Positions 1 through 8,408 of a DNA stretch of 64,000 nt are shown in pieces (position 1 is the stretch's first letter; each line of letters starts with the position of its first letter). The DNA comes from GWC2-45-19 sp964358085. Its GTDB lineage: Bacteria; Patescibacteriota; Microgenomatia; CAZETR01; Amesbacteraceae. Position numbers and translations under genes: made by a program. The stretch lies in assembly GCA_964358085.1 (NCBI GenBank), contig CAYHNU010000001.1, forward strand, positions 15,655 through 79,654, written 5' to 3'. Under the pieces are notes generated by a model that was given only the letters and a program-made list of their open reading frames with translations, had not been told where the DNA came from and ran no database searches.

Positions 1-1425
1 CTCACCGGCCGTGATGAATGGGGAGTCCCGTGGTGGCAATTGTTTTTTACCAACCTCCGTTCCTTTGGGGATTACAAACTCCCCCTTTACACTTTCTTGG
101 CTATTCCTTCCGTTAAAATTTTCGGTTTGACTGAATTTGCTGTCCGTTTGCCCAACGCGGTCTTTGGCATTCTGGCCATAGGCGCCGTTTATCTGCTGGC
201 CAATAAACTTTTTCCCCGCTCCGGTTCCATCGCCGCCCTCCTTCTGGCCATCTCTCCCTGGCATGTCCAGCTTTCCCGGGGGGCTTTCGAAGCCAATCTG
301 GCTACCTTTCTCTTGCCTATGGGGATTTACCTGTTTCTAGAGAACAAGACCCTCTTTTCCACCCTATTCTTTACCGCTGCCGCCTATTCCTATCATTCAG
401 CCAGGCTAATTTTACCCTTCATTTTGGTCTTTATCTTTGTCAACTTCCGCAACAAATTCAAACCTCTCCTGCTTATTCCCCTTATAGTTTCACTATGGGG
501 ATTAAGTTCGGCCCGGGTGGCCGACGTGAGCATTTTCAGCCCCACTGATAACTGGTTGGGAGTGGCCACCCGCCGTTTTGAGGCCCGGGCTCTGGGTCTT
601 CCGGACCAGATTGCCCGCGTTTTTTCCAACAAGCTGGTTTATTCCCTCTCCACTTTTTCTCAAAATTATATTTCTTACTTTTCCCCCAATTTCCTTTTTA
701 CCTCTGGAGCTGGTGAGCCCTTTTACGGCATGATGCCGGGCAGGGGAGTGCTTTACTTAATTGAACTGCCAATTTTGGTTTTGGCTCTGCTTTACTTTAT
801 CCGCAAACCCTCCCGATCAGTTTTCCTGTTACTAATACTCATAGCCCTGGCTCCTATCCCCGCCGCTCTGGCCAAAGGTCCGGGAGCCGCCGCCAACCGC
901 GCCGTAATTATGCTTCCCTGGTTAATCATTCTTCTTTCCACCGCCATCGTCCGCCTCCCCCGCCAGTGGCTGACTCTCGTGATCGGCGCCTATATTACCA
1001 GCTTCGTTTTCTTTGGAGAGGATTATTTATACCACTCACCCTATCTTGCCGCTCCCTCCATGTCCTACGGCTGGCGGGATTTAATGCCGCGGCTTCAGGC
1101 CTTTACTGACCGTTTCCCCGACGTGCGTTTCAGCAGATCGCTCTCCGAGCCGCACATTTTCGTGGCCTTTTACACCCGCTTTGATCCCCGGGAGTATCAA
1201 AAAGCTTCTGCTTCTTGGCCTCGCAACGTTAAGTTTCTGGACCAATTCGACGGCTACTATTTAGGCAAATACCGGTTCGGAGTTATTCATCCCGCCGATC
1301 CGGTAACCATTCCTACTTTGTACATCGGCAAACCCGAAGATTTTTCGCCGGATTTCCCCGAATATTTCCACATTAATTACCCGTCTTCCCGTCCAGCTAT
1401 CATAGTTGCTCAGAAGCTTCCATGA
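1..1425 (+). CDS. GT39/PMT-like membrane glycosyltransferase, 5' end outside window
   Basis: Membrane glycosyltransferase of the GT-C fold (PMT_2/ArnT-like), expected to move a sugar from a polyprenyl-phosphate donor to an acceptor outside the membrane. The frame is open from base 1. The in-window part (474 residues) starts inside the conserved block seen whole in the genes at 2927, 4419 and 5975: GRDEWG at 3-8, FGDYK at 22-26, AVRLPNAVFG at 47-56. The missing N-terminus should hold the first membrane helix and the catalytic Asp-Glu pair. A TTG at 40 would be in frame but would cut conserved sequence, so I reject it as the start. Many hydrophobic segments follow, then a soluble C-terminal part. 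The 3' end overlaps the next gene by 4 bases. Donor and acceptor cannot be read from sequence. Confidence 0.85.
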   Translation, partial: LTGRDEWGVPWWQLFFTNLRSFGDYKLPLYTFLAIPSVKIFGLTEFAVRLPNAVFGILAIGAVYLLANKLFPRSGSIAALLLAISPWHVQLSRGAFEANLATFLLPMGIYLFLENKTLFSTLFFTAAAYSYHSARLILPFILVFIFVNFRNKFKPLLLIPLIVSLWGLSSARVADVSIFSPTDNWLGVATRRFEARALGLPDQIARVFSNKLVYSLSTFSQNYISYFSPNFLFTSGAGEPFYGMMPGRGVLYLIELPILVLALLYFIRKPSRSVFLLLILIALAPIPAALAKGPGAAANRAVIMLPWLIILLSTAIVRLPRQWLTLVIGAYITSFVFFGEDYLYHSPYLAAPSMSYGWRDLMPRLQAFTDRFPDVRFSRSLSEPHIFVAFYTRFDPREYQKASASWPRNVKFLDQFDGYYLGKYRFGVIHPADPVTIPTLYIGKPEDFSPDFPEYFHINYPSSRPAIIVAQKLP

Positions 1426-2972
1426 AAAAAATCCTCTTACTGCTTCTCATCCCCACATTTTCTTTGATGTTGCGTCCCGGTATTTTTACGATGCACGATT
1501 TCCACGTCTTCCGCCAGTTTGAATTTGGCAAATGCGTTGCCGCCAAAACTTTTCCTTGCCGCTGGGCGCCGGATGCGGGGATGGGTTACGGCGAGCCGGT
1601 ATTTAATTTCTACGGTCAGTTTCCTTACTGGATTGGCCAGATATTTCACGCCTTCGGTTTACAAACAATTGATTCTGTCAAAGCCAATTTTATTTTGACA
1701 ATAATAGTTTCAGCCGTGGCCATGTTTTACTTGGGCAAAAAATACTGGGGAAATCTAGGCGGGGTAGTAGCGGCTCTTTTTTATGTTTACGCTCCTTACC
1801 GGGCAGTGGACGTCTGGGTTCGCGGTTCTCTCAACGAAGCATATGCCCTGGCCTTATTTCCTTTGATTTTTCTCTCGTTGGATAATTTCCTTGACGATCA
1901 CCAACCCCGGCATCTCTGGTGGTTAGTTTTATTTGCTTCCGCTCTACTCATAACCCACAACATATCCGCACTCATGATTGCCCCGTTTTTGGCTATATGG
2001 GTTTTCAAAAAATCTCCCGTGCCTTTCTCTCGCCTCATCGCCGCCGGAGCTGCCGTCTTTCTTTTAAGCGCTTTTTATTTGCTGCCCGTTATTTTTGAAA
2101 GTCACCTGGTTACTTTAAACCGCACCACCACCGACTATTATTCTTACCAGCTCCATTGGACCACTCTCAAGCAGCTCTTTATCTCCCGCTTTTGGGGTTA
2201 TGGCGGCTCCGTTTGGGGCCCTAACGACACCATGAGTTTCTCCGTCGGTTACCTACAGTGGATCGTGCCGGTTCTAGTAGGTATATATTTTTTAATTAGG
2301 AAATTCAGGCATTCATTAGGTCAATTAGAAATTAGGTCAATTAGAAATTTTGCAGTATTCATTTCATCAGCCTTCTTCGCTATTTTTCTCACTCACGGCA
2401 AGTCGGAATTTATCTGGAAACTTTTCCCTCCTTTAGCTTACGTCCAGTTCCCCTGGCGTTTCCTAGCCGTGGCAACCTTCTTTCTGGCCCTCTCTTCCGG
2501 CGCCATCGCGCAAGTGTTTCCCAAAAAATTATCAATCATCTTAATCAGCTTAGTTATCTTAATTAACTTCTCCTTCTTCCGTCCCGATATTTGGCGTAAC
2601 ATCACGGACCGTGAACAATTTTCAGGAGCCTTGTGGGACGAGCAACGTTCTTCGGCTCTAAATGATTTTTGGCCCCGCACAGCTCCCCAGTTACCCCGTT
2701 TTTTCGCCCCATCCCAACCTCAGGTTCTTCTTACTACAGATACTTACCAAAAAATCCAATACCCCATTGTTTATTTCCCCGGCTGGAAATCGGAAGTTGA
2801 ACTTTTCCCCTTCGGTCCGCTGGGTTTAATTACCGCCCGAGTCCCGCTAGACACGCAAATTACCCTGAAATTTACCGATACGCCTGTCCGGATCATCGGC
2901 AACATTACTAGTCTGGTCGCTGTGCTATGTCTCATCTTAAGTGGCTATTACTTATTGTCGCGGCGGGTTTAA
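1422..2972 (+). CDS. PTPS_related-like multi-spanning membrane protein
   Basis: A 516-residue protein with about ten hydrophobic segments. It resembles the membrane family named 6-pyruvoyl-tetrahydropterin synthase related (PF10131), which despite the name looks like a GT-C type glycosyltransferase. Visible landmarks are HDFHVFRQ at 25-32 in the first outer loop (a likely acidic active site), YVYAPYR at 121-127 and VRGSLNEAYA at 133-142. The C-terminus carries YFPGWKSEV, like the end of YfhO-type proteins and the giant proteins of this window. It overlaps the preceding gene by 4 bases and the next by 46. The loop between two helices contains a perfect 16-bp tandem repeat at 2315-2346. The family assignment is from motif memory; substrate unknown. 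Confidence 0.7.
   Translation: MKKILLLLLIPTFSLMLRPGIFTMHDFHVFRQFEFGKCVAAKTFPCRWAPDAGMGYGEPVFNFYGQFPYWIGQIFHAFGLQTIDSVKANFILTIIVSAVAMFYLGKKYWGNLGGVVAALFYVYAPYRAVDVWVRGSLNEAYALALFPLIFLSLDNFLDDHQPRHLWWLVLFASALLITHNISALMIAPFLAIWVFKKSPVPFSRLIAAGAAVFLLSAFYLLPVIFESHLVTLNRTTTDYYSYQLHWTTLKQLFISRFWGYGGSVWGPNDTMSFSVGYLQWIVPVLVGIYFLIRKFRHSLGQLEIRSIRNFAVFISSAFFAIFLTHGKSEFIWKLFPPLAYVQFPWRFLAVATFFLALSSGAIAQVFPKKLSIILISLVILINFSFFRPDIWRNITDREQFSGALWDEQRSSALNDFWPRTAPQLPRFFAPSQPQVLLTTDTYQKIQYPIVYFPGWKSEVELFPFGPLGLITARVPLDTQITLKFTDTPVRIIGNITSLVAVLCLILSGYYLLSRRV
2315..2346. repeat. Perfect tandem repeat, 2 x 16 bp, in frame
   Basis: The 16-base unit ATTAGGTCAATTAGAA occurs twice in a row with no mismatch. It encodes a hydrophilic loop (GQLEIRSIRN) between two membrane helices of the protein at 1422. 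Its peptide LEIR matches the repeat at 38503 in the same frame, so I group it with the AAATTAG family. Confidence 0.85.
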
Positions 2973-4429
2973 CTCTAAGGCTCGCTGCCATTAATTTTTT
3001 ACCGCCTAGTCTCAACTGGGACGAAGTGTCACTGGGTTACAACGCTTATTCACTTCTCAAAACGGGCCGGGATGAATGGGGGACAATCCTGCCCACCATT
3101 ATTCGCGCTTATGGAGACTACAAGTTACCTATTTACGTTTATTTAGCTGTTACTTCGCCGTTCTTTATCCGTTTACCTTCAATTATTTTCGGCACTCTGC
3201 TTATCATAGTTACATATCTATTAGGTCGACGGCTGGCTTCTCCGTTCGTTGGTCTGACTTCAGCTCTGCTGATAGCCATTTCCCCCTGGACCTGGTGGAT
3301 ATCCCGCATCGCTCTGGAGGCCAACGTGGGAGCCCTGCTTATCGCCATAGGCATCTACTGTCTACTTGCCCGCAAACTTAATCTGGGAATACTTTTTCTG
3401 GGTCTATCCGTTTGGGCTTATAATTCCGCCCGCGTCTTCTCTCCGCTTTTCTTGACCGGCTACTGGTTAATCAATCGTCCCAAACTAACTCCTATCCACT
3501 ATTCTCTAATTTCTATTTTCTTTATTCCTATGATTTTCCAACTCTTATCCTCCTCCGGCCAGGCTCGCTTAAACTGGCTGACCATTCTTGATTCTGGGGC
3601 CATCACCCAGATAAACCAGCTGCAATCCCGTCCCGGCGGCCGACTGGTGTACAACAAAGCCACTTATTTCCTCTATCGCTTCGGCCAAAACTATATTTCC
3701 TATCTCTCTCCCAATTTCCTGTTTCTTAAAGGCGGCAATCATTATCAATTCAGTGTCCAAAACTATGGCTTGCTATATTTAATTTGTCTGCCATTTTTTT
3801 ATATTGGGATTTGGTATTTATTTAGAAATTATAAATTAGAAAGTAGAAATTCGTTGCTGTTGTGGTTACTGCTGGCGCCGGTCGCTGGCAGCCTTACCCG
3901 CGATGCACCCCACGTCCTGCGTGCCATCCCTTTGCTTCCTCTCCCCATGATCCTCACCGCCATCGGCCTGGACCGCTTCGGCCGCAATGTTAAGGTTCTC
4001 TTCTTCGTCGTCTTACTACTATCAACTATGAACTATTTATTCGTAACTAAAAGTTATCGCAATAACTTTTCGGATGCCTGGCAATACGGTTATTCTCAAG
4101 TAATTCAATTTATTAAACCGCTGTATTCCCAATACGATCAAATCGTTTTTACCAAGAAATATGGCGAACCGCACGAATTCGTGGCTTACTTCTGGCCCTG
4201 GGATCCCGCCGATTTTTCCCAAAATAAGTCTTGGGACTACCACGCTAATTGGTATTGGGTGAACAGTCTGGACAAGATTAAGTTCGTCAACGATTGGGAG
4301 ATTAGCACCATGGCGTTTAAACCAAACACTTTAGTTATTTCCAGTCCTGAAAGTGAAATTTCCGGCCGCGAGATAAAAAGGATTAATTTTCTCAATGGCC
4401 AGCCAGCCTTTATTATTTATGAAATCTAA
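2927..4429 (+). CDS. GT39/PMT-like membrane glycosyltransferase
   Basis: A 500-residue GT-C type protein expected to use polyprenyl-phosphate sugars at the outer face of the membrane. Hydrophobic helix at about 5-20, then the outer-loop motif NWDEVSLGYNAYSLL (30-44) with Asp32-Glu33, GRDEWG at 47-52, AYGDYK at 61-66, LPSIIFG at 83-89 and SPWTWW at 119-124, then further helices and a polar C-terminal part. It is a tandem paralog of the genes at 1, 4419 and 5975. It overlaps the upstream gene by 46 bases, one of the longer same-strand overlaps here; no later start would keep the first helix. A 4 x 7 bp repeat sits in a helix-to-helix loop (3823-3850). Confidence 0.85.
   Translation: MSHLKWLLLIVAAGLTLRLAAINFLPPSLNWDEVSLGYNAYSLLKTGRDEWGTILPTIIRAYGDYKLPIYVYLAVTSPFFIRLPSIIFGTLLIIVTYLLGRRLASPFVGLTSALLIAISPWTWWISRIALEANVGALLIAIGIYCLLARKLNLGILFLGLSVWAYNSARVFSPLFLTGYWLINRPKLTPIHYSLISIFFIPMIFQLLSSSGQARLNWLTILDSGAITQINQLQSRPGGRLVYNKATYFLYRFGQNYISYLSPNFLFLKGGNHYQFSVQNYGLLYLICLPFFYIGIWYLFRNYKLESRNSLLLWLLLAPVAGSLTRDAPHVLRAIPLLPLPMILTAIGLDRFGRNVKVLFFVVLLLSTMNYLFVTKSYRNNFSDAWQYGYSQVIQFIKPLYSQYDQIVFTKKYGEPHEFVAYFWPWDPADFSQNKSWDYHANWYWVNSLDKIKFVNDWEISTMAFKPNTLVISSPESEISGREIKRINFLNGQPAFIIYEI
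3823..3850. repeat. Heptanucleotide tandem repeat, 4 x 7 bp, in frame
   Basis: Four units of the TAGAAAT type run without gaps (TAGAAAT, TATAAAT, TAGAAAG, TAGAAAT). They encode part of FRNYKLESRNS in the loop just before a LLLWLLLAP helix. The paralogs at 4419 and 5975 carry different heptamer repeats at the same loop. Confidence 0.85.
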
Positions 4430-5978
4430 AATTCTGCTCATATTTATTGTTTTACTCGGGTCTGGATTGAGATTGTTTCACTTAGGCTCTCGCCCATTGG
4501 GTTTCACTTGGGACGAAGCCGCACTCGGCTACAACGCCTACTCGCTTCTCAAAACCGGCCGTGACGAATACGGAAAAATTTTGCCCGTGGTTCTCAAATC
4601 TTTCGGCGACTATAAACCCGGAGTTTATGCTTACCTGGCTGTTCCCAGCATCGCCACTCTCGGCCTGTCTGAATTTGCCACCCGCCTTCCCTCGGCCATT
4701 TTTGGCACCTTGCTCGTTATCGTTGTTTACCTTCTTACTCGAAACGCATTTACTGCTCTGCTTTTAGCCATCAATCCCTGGTCACTCTATTTCTCCCGTG
4801 GAGCGTGGGAAGCCAACATCGCTTTGGTTTTCACCACCCTGGGTGCCCTTTTGTTTATCAAACGCCGGTATTTAACATCGGCCCTCTTCTTTGGCCTGAC
4901 ATTTCTCACTTACCAAGGAGCTAAAATGTTCACCCCCTTGCTTCTGGTTTCCCTTTTTTTGATTTACCGTCCCAATATTAAATTATTAATCAAACCCCTA
5001 ATTTTCCTGTTTCTCCTGTTTCTCCCCATCCTCCTGGGTCTTGGCACCCAATCCGGCCGTTTGAAAGTCTTTAGTGTCTTCAGCTACACCCGCCGTCCTG
5101 ACACCATTGTGGAAATAAAACGCCAGGACAAAAATAACCCTTTCCTTTTCACTCTCTTCGATTCAGAAATCATTGATCAGGGCAGGGGAGTGCTGCAAAG
5201 ATATTTAAATCACCTCTCGCCTTATTTCCTGTTCTTCGCCGGTGATTGGCAAAACCTGCGCCATTCTGTTCCGTACTACGGTTACTTCCACCTCCCCGAA
5301 ATACTGACCATTCTCATTGGCCTCGTCGTCTTACTACGAACCAATAACCAACTAACTAAGCTTCTGATAGCTTGGTTGCTTTTGGCTGCTTTGCCTTCGA
5401 CTCTGTCACGCGACCTGGTCTCCGGCGTTCGCTCATTGCCCCTTCTCGTTCCGCTAATTATCATTTCCGGAATCGGCCTTGCCCAACTATTTCGTCATCG
5501 TTTCCTCTTATACTCTTACACTCTTATACTCTTGTTTTTCTTTGTTTATTATCTCGACTTATTTTATGTTCACTCTCCCAATTTCACTGCCGCCGATATG
5601 CTTTATCCATACAAACCGGCCTTGACCCTGATTAAACAACATCTGGGGGAATATCAGCGAGTCATTATCTCCGATAAGCTCGGCCAGCCATATATTTTTA
5701 CCCTTTTTTATCTGCGCATTGACCCACTGGAGTACCAGCGTCAAAGCCAGTTGACAGCCAATCCCCAGGGGGACGTGGGCCATGTTGACCGCTTTGACCA
5801 ATTTGTTTTTCGCCCGCTTTTTTTGCCCGAGGATAGGTATCTACGTTCCACAATTTTGATAGGGGACAGATACGAGCTACCTGACCCAGATCTACCATCT
5901 ATTCCCAACCTAGTCATGCTGGGGGACATTAAATATCCCAATGGCGCCCCGGGTCTGAAAGTGATCGGTCTCAAGTGA
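4419..5978 (+). CDS. GT39/PMT-like membrane glycosyltransferase
   Basis: A 519-residue tandem paralog of the neighbouring GT39-like genes. I start it at ATG 4419 (MKSKILL...), because a start at 4395 would put polar residues before the first helix and lengthen the overlap with the upstream gene from 11 to 35 bases. Outer-loop motif TWDEAALGYNAYSLL (30-44) with Asp32-Glu33, GRDEYG at 47-52, SFGDYK at 61-66, RLPSAIFG at 89-96 and NPWSLYFSRGAWEAN at 119-133. Several helices follow, then a polar C-terminal segment of about 130 residues. Two repeat tracts (5337-5357 and 5505-5534) lie in it. The stop overlaps the GTG start of the next gene. Confidence 0.85.
   Translation: MKSKILLIFIVLLGSGLRLFHLGSRPLGFTWDEAALGYNAYSLLKTGRDEYGKILPVVLKSFGDYKPGVYAYLAVPSIATLGLSEFATRLPSAIFGTLLVIVVYLLTRNAFTALLLAINPWSLYFSRGAWEANIALVFTTLGALLFIKRRYLTSALFFGLTFLTYQGAKMFTPLLLVSLFLIYRPNIKLLIKPLIFLFLLFLPILLGLGTQSGRLKVFSVFSYTRRPDTIVEIKRQDKNNPFLFTLFDSEIIDQGRGVLQRYLNHLSPYFLFFAGDWQNLRHSVPYYGYFHLPEILTILIGLVVLLRTNNQLTKLLIAWLLLAALPSTLSRDLVSGVRSLPLLVPLIIISGIGLAQLFRHRFLLYSYTLILLFFFVYYLDLFYVHSPNFTAADMLYPYKPALTLIKQHLGEYQRVIISDKLGQPYIFTLFYLRIDPLEYQRQSQLTANPQGDVGHVDRFDQFVFRPLFLPEDRYLRSTILIGDRYELPDPDLPSIPNLVMLGDIKYPNGAPGLKVIGLK
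5337..5357. repeat. Degenerate heptanucleotide repeat, 3 x 7 bp
   Basis: Three related units (CGAACCA, ATAACCA, ACTAACT) encode RTNNQLT after LVVLL. This is the loop that in the paralog at 5975 carries the GAACTAT/GAACCAT repeat, and the bases before it (CTACGAAC) are the same in both genes. The repeat is weaker than the others. Confidence 0.5.
5505..5534. repeat. Tandem repeat, about 3.75 x 8 bp
   Basis: Units CTCTTATA, CTCTTACA, CTCTTATA and a partial CTCTTG follow each other. They encode LYSYTLILL at the start of a membrane helix in the GT39-like protein at 4419. The unit is 8 bp rather than the usual 7. Confidence 0.7.
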
Positions 5979-7570
5979 AAAATTTTTTGCTGATTCTCAT
6001 TCTCGTCCTGGCATCCGTTTTACGGCTTTATAAACTTTCCTCCTATCCCGCCGGCCTGAACGCCGACGAAGCGGCTCTGGGCTACAACGCCTACTCACTC
6101 CTTCTCACCGGAAAGGATGAGCATGGTCATCCTTGGCCGGTCAATCTGGAATCTTTTGGCGACTTCAAACCTGCCGGTTACGCGTATCTGCTTATTCCCT
6201 TTATCAAAGTTTTCGGCCTGACGGAATTCGCCGTCCGTCTCCCCTCGGCCGTCTTTGGGATATTGGGAGTGTTATTCATTTATTTATTAACTAAGGAATT
6301 AATTAACAAGGACTGTGGATTGATTGCAGCTCTTATGCTTACAATTTCGCCGTGGCACCTGCACTTCTCCCGCGGCGGTTGGGAAGTCAATGTAGCCACC
6401 ACTCTCATACTTATCGGCGCCTGGCTTTTTCTTAAAAAACGCTTTGCCCTTTGCACTTTGCCTTTTGCCCTTTCTATGTACACCTACCAGTCTGCCCGCC
6501 TCATCGTTCCCCTCATGGGATTGGGTCTATTTTTTCTCTACCGCCCCAAACGAATTTTTATGGCTTTTGTTTTGGGCTTCTTACTCCTAATCCCTCTAAC
6601 CTATAACCTAGTCACTACCGACGCCGCCTCCCGTTTGTCCGGCGTGGGGCTTCTGGCCGATGAGGGGCCTCTCAACCGGGCCAAGGAATTGCGCGGCCAG
6701 CATCCCGCTTGGAGCTCTCCTTTGTCCAGAATTTTACACAACCGCCCGGTTTTATATTCCATCCAATTTTTGAAAAACTACACCGACCATTTTTTCGGCG
6801 ACTTTCTTTTTGTTAACGGCGACGTTATACCCCGTAACCGCGTCCCCGAAACCGGCCTGCTCTATTTCACCGACTTTATTTTCTTAGGGTTAGGAGCGGT
6901 TTATCTACTACGAACTATGAACCATGAACCAAGAACTAAATTGGTTTGGTTATGGCTTGCCATCGCCCCAATTGCTGCAGCTCTCACTTTCCAAACCCCC
7001 CACGCCCTCCGCGCCCAAAACATGGTCATCCCACTGACAATTATTTTGTCATTTGGCATTTATTCATTTTTTATTGATTTAAAATTAAAAATTAAAAATT
7101 TAAAATTGTTCCGTTTAGTTATTGGAGGTTTTGTGATAGTTTATCTTTGGCAGGTGGCGCGCTACTTGCACGAATATTACGTCCATTATCCCCAAACTTA
7201 TCCATACGCCTGGGAATACGGCTTTAAAGAACTGGTGGCTTACGTGGGATCGGTTCAGGACAAATATGAAAAGATTTTAGTCACCGACAAATATGATCAG
7301 CCATACATCATTTTTCTCTTTTATTCCAAATACCCGCCCCAAAACTTCCAGGGCCGCCATACGCTGACTTTCCGCGACAAATACAACTTTTCCACTGTTC
7401 GTGACTACGACAAATTTCATTTTTCCGCCACCCCCTGGACAAAAGTCAGCGACATCCATTCGTCCCTCATAGTAGCCGCCCCGGAAGATATTCCCGACGT
7501 GGGTGTTAATATAGTTAAAACCATTAATTTCCCAAATGACCAACCAGCGTTTAAAATAATTAGTAATTAA
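5975..7570 (+). CDS. GT39/PMT-like membrane glycosyltransferase
   Basis: A 531-residue fourth member of the tandem GT39-like series. It starts at GTG 5975, overlapping the TGA of the upstream gene. Landmarks: hydrophobic helix 3-18, outer-loop motif NADEAALGYNAYSLL (29-43) with Asp31-Glu32, GKDEHG at 46-51, FGDFK at 61-65, then RLPSAVFG and SPWHLHFSRGGWEVN. The first outer-loop residues differ from the paralogs (Asn-Ala instead of Trp before the Asp-Glu). It carries three 4 x 7 bp repeats (6442, 6912, 7079), the most of any gene here, each in or next to a loop between helices. The following gene is unrelated in function (Bro-N type) and begins one base after the stop. Confidence 0.85.
   Translation: MKNFLLILILVLASVLRLYKLSSYPAGLNADEAALGYNAYSLLLTGKDEHGHPWPVNLESFGDFKPAGYAYLLIPFIKVFGLTEFAVRLPSAVFGILGVLFIYLLTKELINKDCGLIAALMLTISPWHLHFSRGGWEVNVATTLILIGAWLFLKKRFALCTLPFALSMYTYQSARLIVPLMGLGLFFLYRPKRIFMAFVLGFLLLIPLTYNLVTTDAASRLSGVGLLADEGPLNRAKELRGQHPAWSSPLSRILHNRPVLYSIQFLKNYTDHFFGDFLFVNGDVIPRNRVPETGLLYFTDFIFLGLGAVYLLRTMNHEPRTKLVWLWLAIAPIAAALTFQTPHALRAQNMVIPLTIILSFGIYSFFIDLKLKIKNLKLFRLVIGGFVIVYLWQVARYLHEYYVHYPQTYPYAWEYGFKELVAYVGSVQDKYEKILVTDKYDQPYIIFLFYSKYPPQNFQGRHTLTFRDKYNFSTVRDYDKFHFSATPWTKVSDIHSSLIVAAPEDIPDVGVNIVKTINFPNDQPAFKIISN
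6442..6469. repeat. Heptanucleotide tandem repeat, 4 x 7 bp, in frame
   Basis: Units CTTTGCC, CTTTGCA, CTTTGCC, TTTTGCC, then a trailing CTTTC. They encode the loop RFALCTLPFAL between two helices of the protein at 5975. This unit is seen nowhere else in the window. Confidence 0.85.
6912..6939. repeat. Heptanucleotide tandem repeat, GAACTAT family, 4 x 7 bp
   Basis: Units GAACTAT, GAACCAT, GAACCAA, GAACTAA. They encode RTMNHEPRT in a loop between helices. The peptide RTMNHE recurs in the same frame in the GT2 gene at 56004 (repeat 56223-56250) and as QTMNYE in the GT4 gene at 9181. Confidence 0.9.
7079..7106. repeat. Heptanucleotide tandem repeat, 4 x 7 bp, in frame
   Basis: Units TTAAAAT, TAAAAAT, TAAAAAT, TTAAAAT encode DLKLKIKNLKL in a loop. 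The pattern KLxIxNLKL is the same as in the repeat at 38503 of an unrelated GT4 gene, and in the same frame. Confidence 0.85.
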
Positions 7571-7571
7571 C

Positions 7572-8408
7572 ATGAAGGACCAAAAGAAATTAGCCATATT
7601 TGAAGGGAAAAAGATTCGCCGGCATTGGAATGGTGAACAAGAAAAATGGTATTTCTCTGTCGTGGATGTAGTATCCGCTTTAACAGATAGCATCGATCCA
7701 AGAAACTATTGGAAGGTTCTTAAAAACAGGTTAAAGAATGAAGGAAGCGAGGTGGTTACAAAGTGTAACCAACTGAAAATGCAGGCTGCAGACGACAAAT
7801 ATTATCTTACCGATGTAGCCGATACAGAAGTAATGTTTCGTATTATTCAGTCTATTCCTTCTCCAAACGCCGAACCGTTTAAACTCTGGTTAGCCAGGGT
7901 TGGCTATGAGCGGATCGAGGAGTCTCAAGATCCAGAACTGGCCATTAACCGGGCTTTAAAAGCCTACCTGAGAAAGGGTTATAGCAGAGATTGGATTAAC
8001 CAACGTTTAAAAAGCATTGAAATTCGAAAAGCCCTGACGGATGAATGGGAAAACAGAGGAGTTAAGGCTGGCGACGAGTTTGCCATTCTGACTGATGATA
8101 TTACCTTTGCTTGGGCGGGGATAACTACCAAGCGGTATAAAAATTACAAAGGGCTTAAGAAGGAAAACCTGCGAGACAATATGACTAATTTGGAATTGGT
8201 CTTGGATATGCTGGCCGAAACGGCTACCACCGAAATTTCCCAAAAGCGTAAATCGCAGACATTTATGGGTAATCGGCGAGTTGCGAAAGAGGGTGGAGGC
8301 ATAGCCGGCAATGCCAGAAAACAGATTGAGGCCAAGACTGGCAGGAGAATTGTGAGTAAATACAAGTTTATCCCTGCAAGTGCTCGAAAAACATTAAAAA
8401 ACGTATGA
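7572..8408 (+). CDS. Bro-N / DinD-like antirepressor-type protein
   Basis: A 278-residue soluble protein. The N-terminal part (about 5-110) looks like a Bro-N domain: FEGKKIRRHWN, then WYFSVVDVVSALT, then a Tyr-rich strand and VMFRIIQSIPSP. The C-terminal part (about 130-278) resembles the C-terminus of DNA-damage-inducible DinD-like proteins: LELVLDMLAETATTEIS, GGGIAGNARKQIEAKTG. Bro-N proteins are DNA-binding and common in phages and as host regulators. It lies between a GT39-like gene (1 base gap) and a GT2 gene (ATGA overlap), so it is transcribed with them. Whether it regulates the locus, is a mobile remnant or is captured cargo cannot be told. Confidence 0.8.
   Translation: MKDQKKLAIFEGKKIRRHWNGEQEKWYFSVVDVVSALTDSIDPRNYWKVLKNRLKNEGSEVVTKCNQLKMQAADDKYYLTDVADTEVMFRIIQSIPSPNAEPFKLWLARVGYERIEESQDPELAINRALKAYLRKGYSRDWINQRLKSIEIRKALTDEWENRGVKAGDEFAILTDDITFAWAGITTKRYKNYKGLKKENLRDNMTNLELVLDMLAETATTEISQKRKSQTFMGNRRVAKEGGGIAGNARKQIEAKTGRRIVSKYKFIPASARKTLKNV

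Noticed and set aside
40..42. TTG at 40 as the start of the first gene
   Set aside because: The frame continues upstream to base 1 with conserved residues (GRDEWG), so the gene begins outside the window.
7277..7693. Open frame of 138 codons on the minus strand
   Set aside because: It crosses the boundary between the GT39-like and Bro-N genes and has no domain or promoter.
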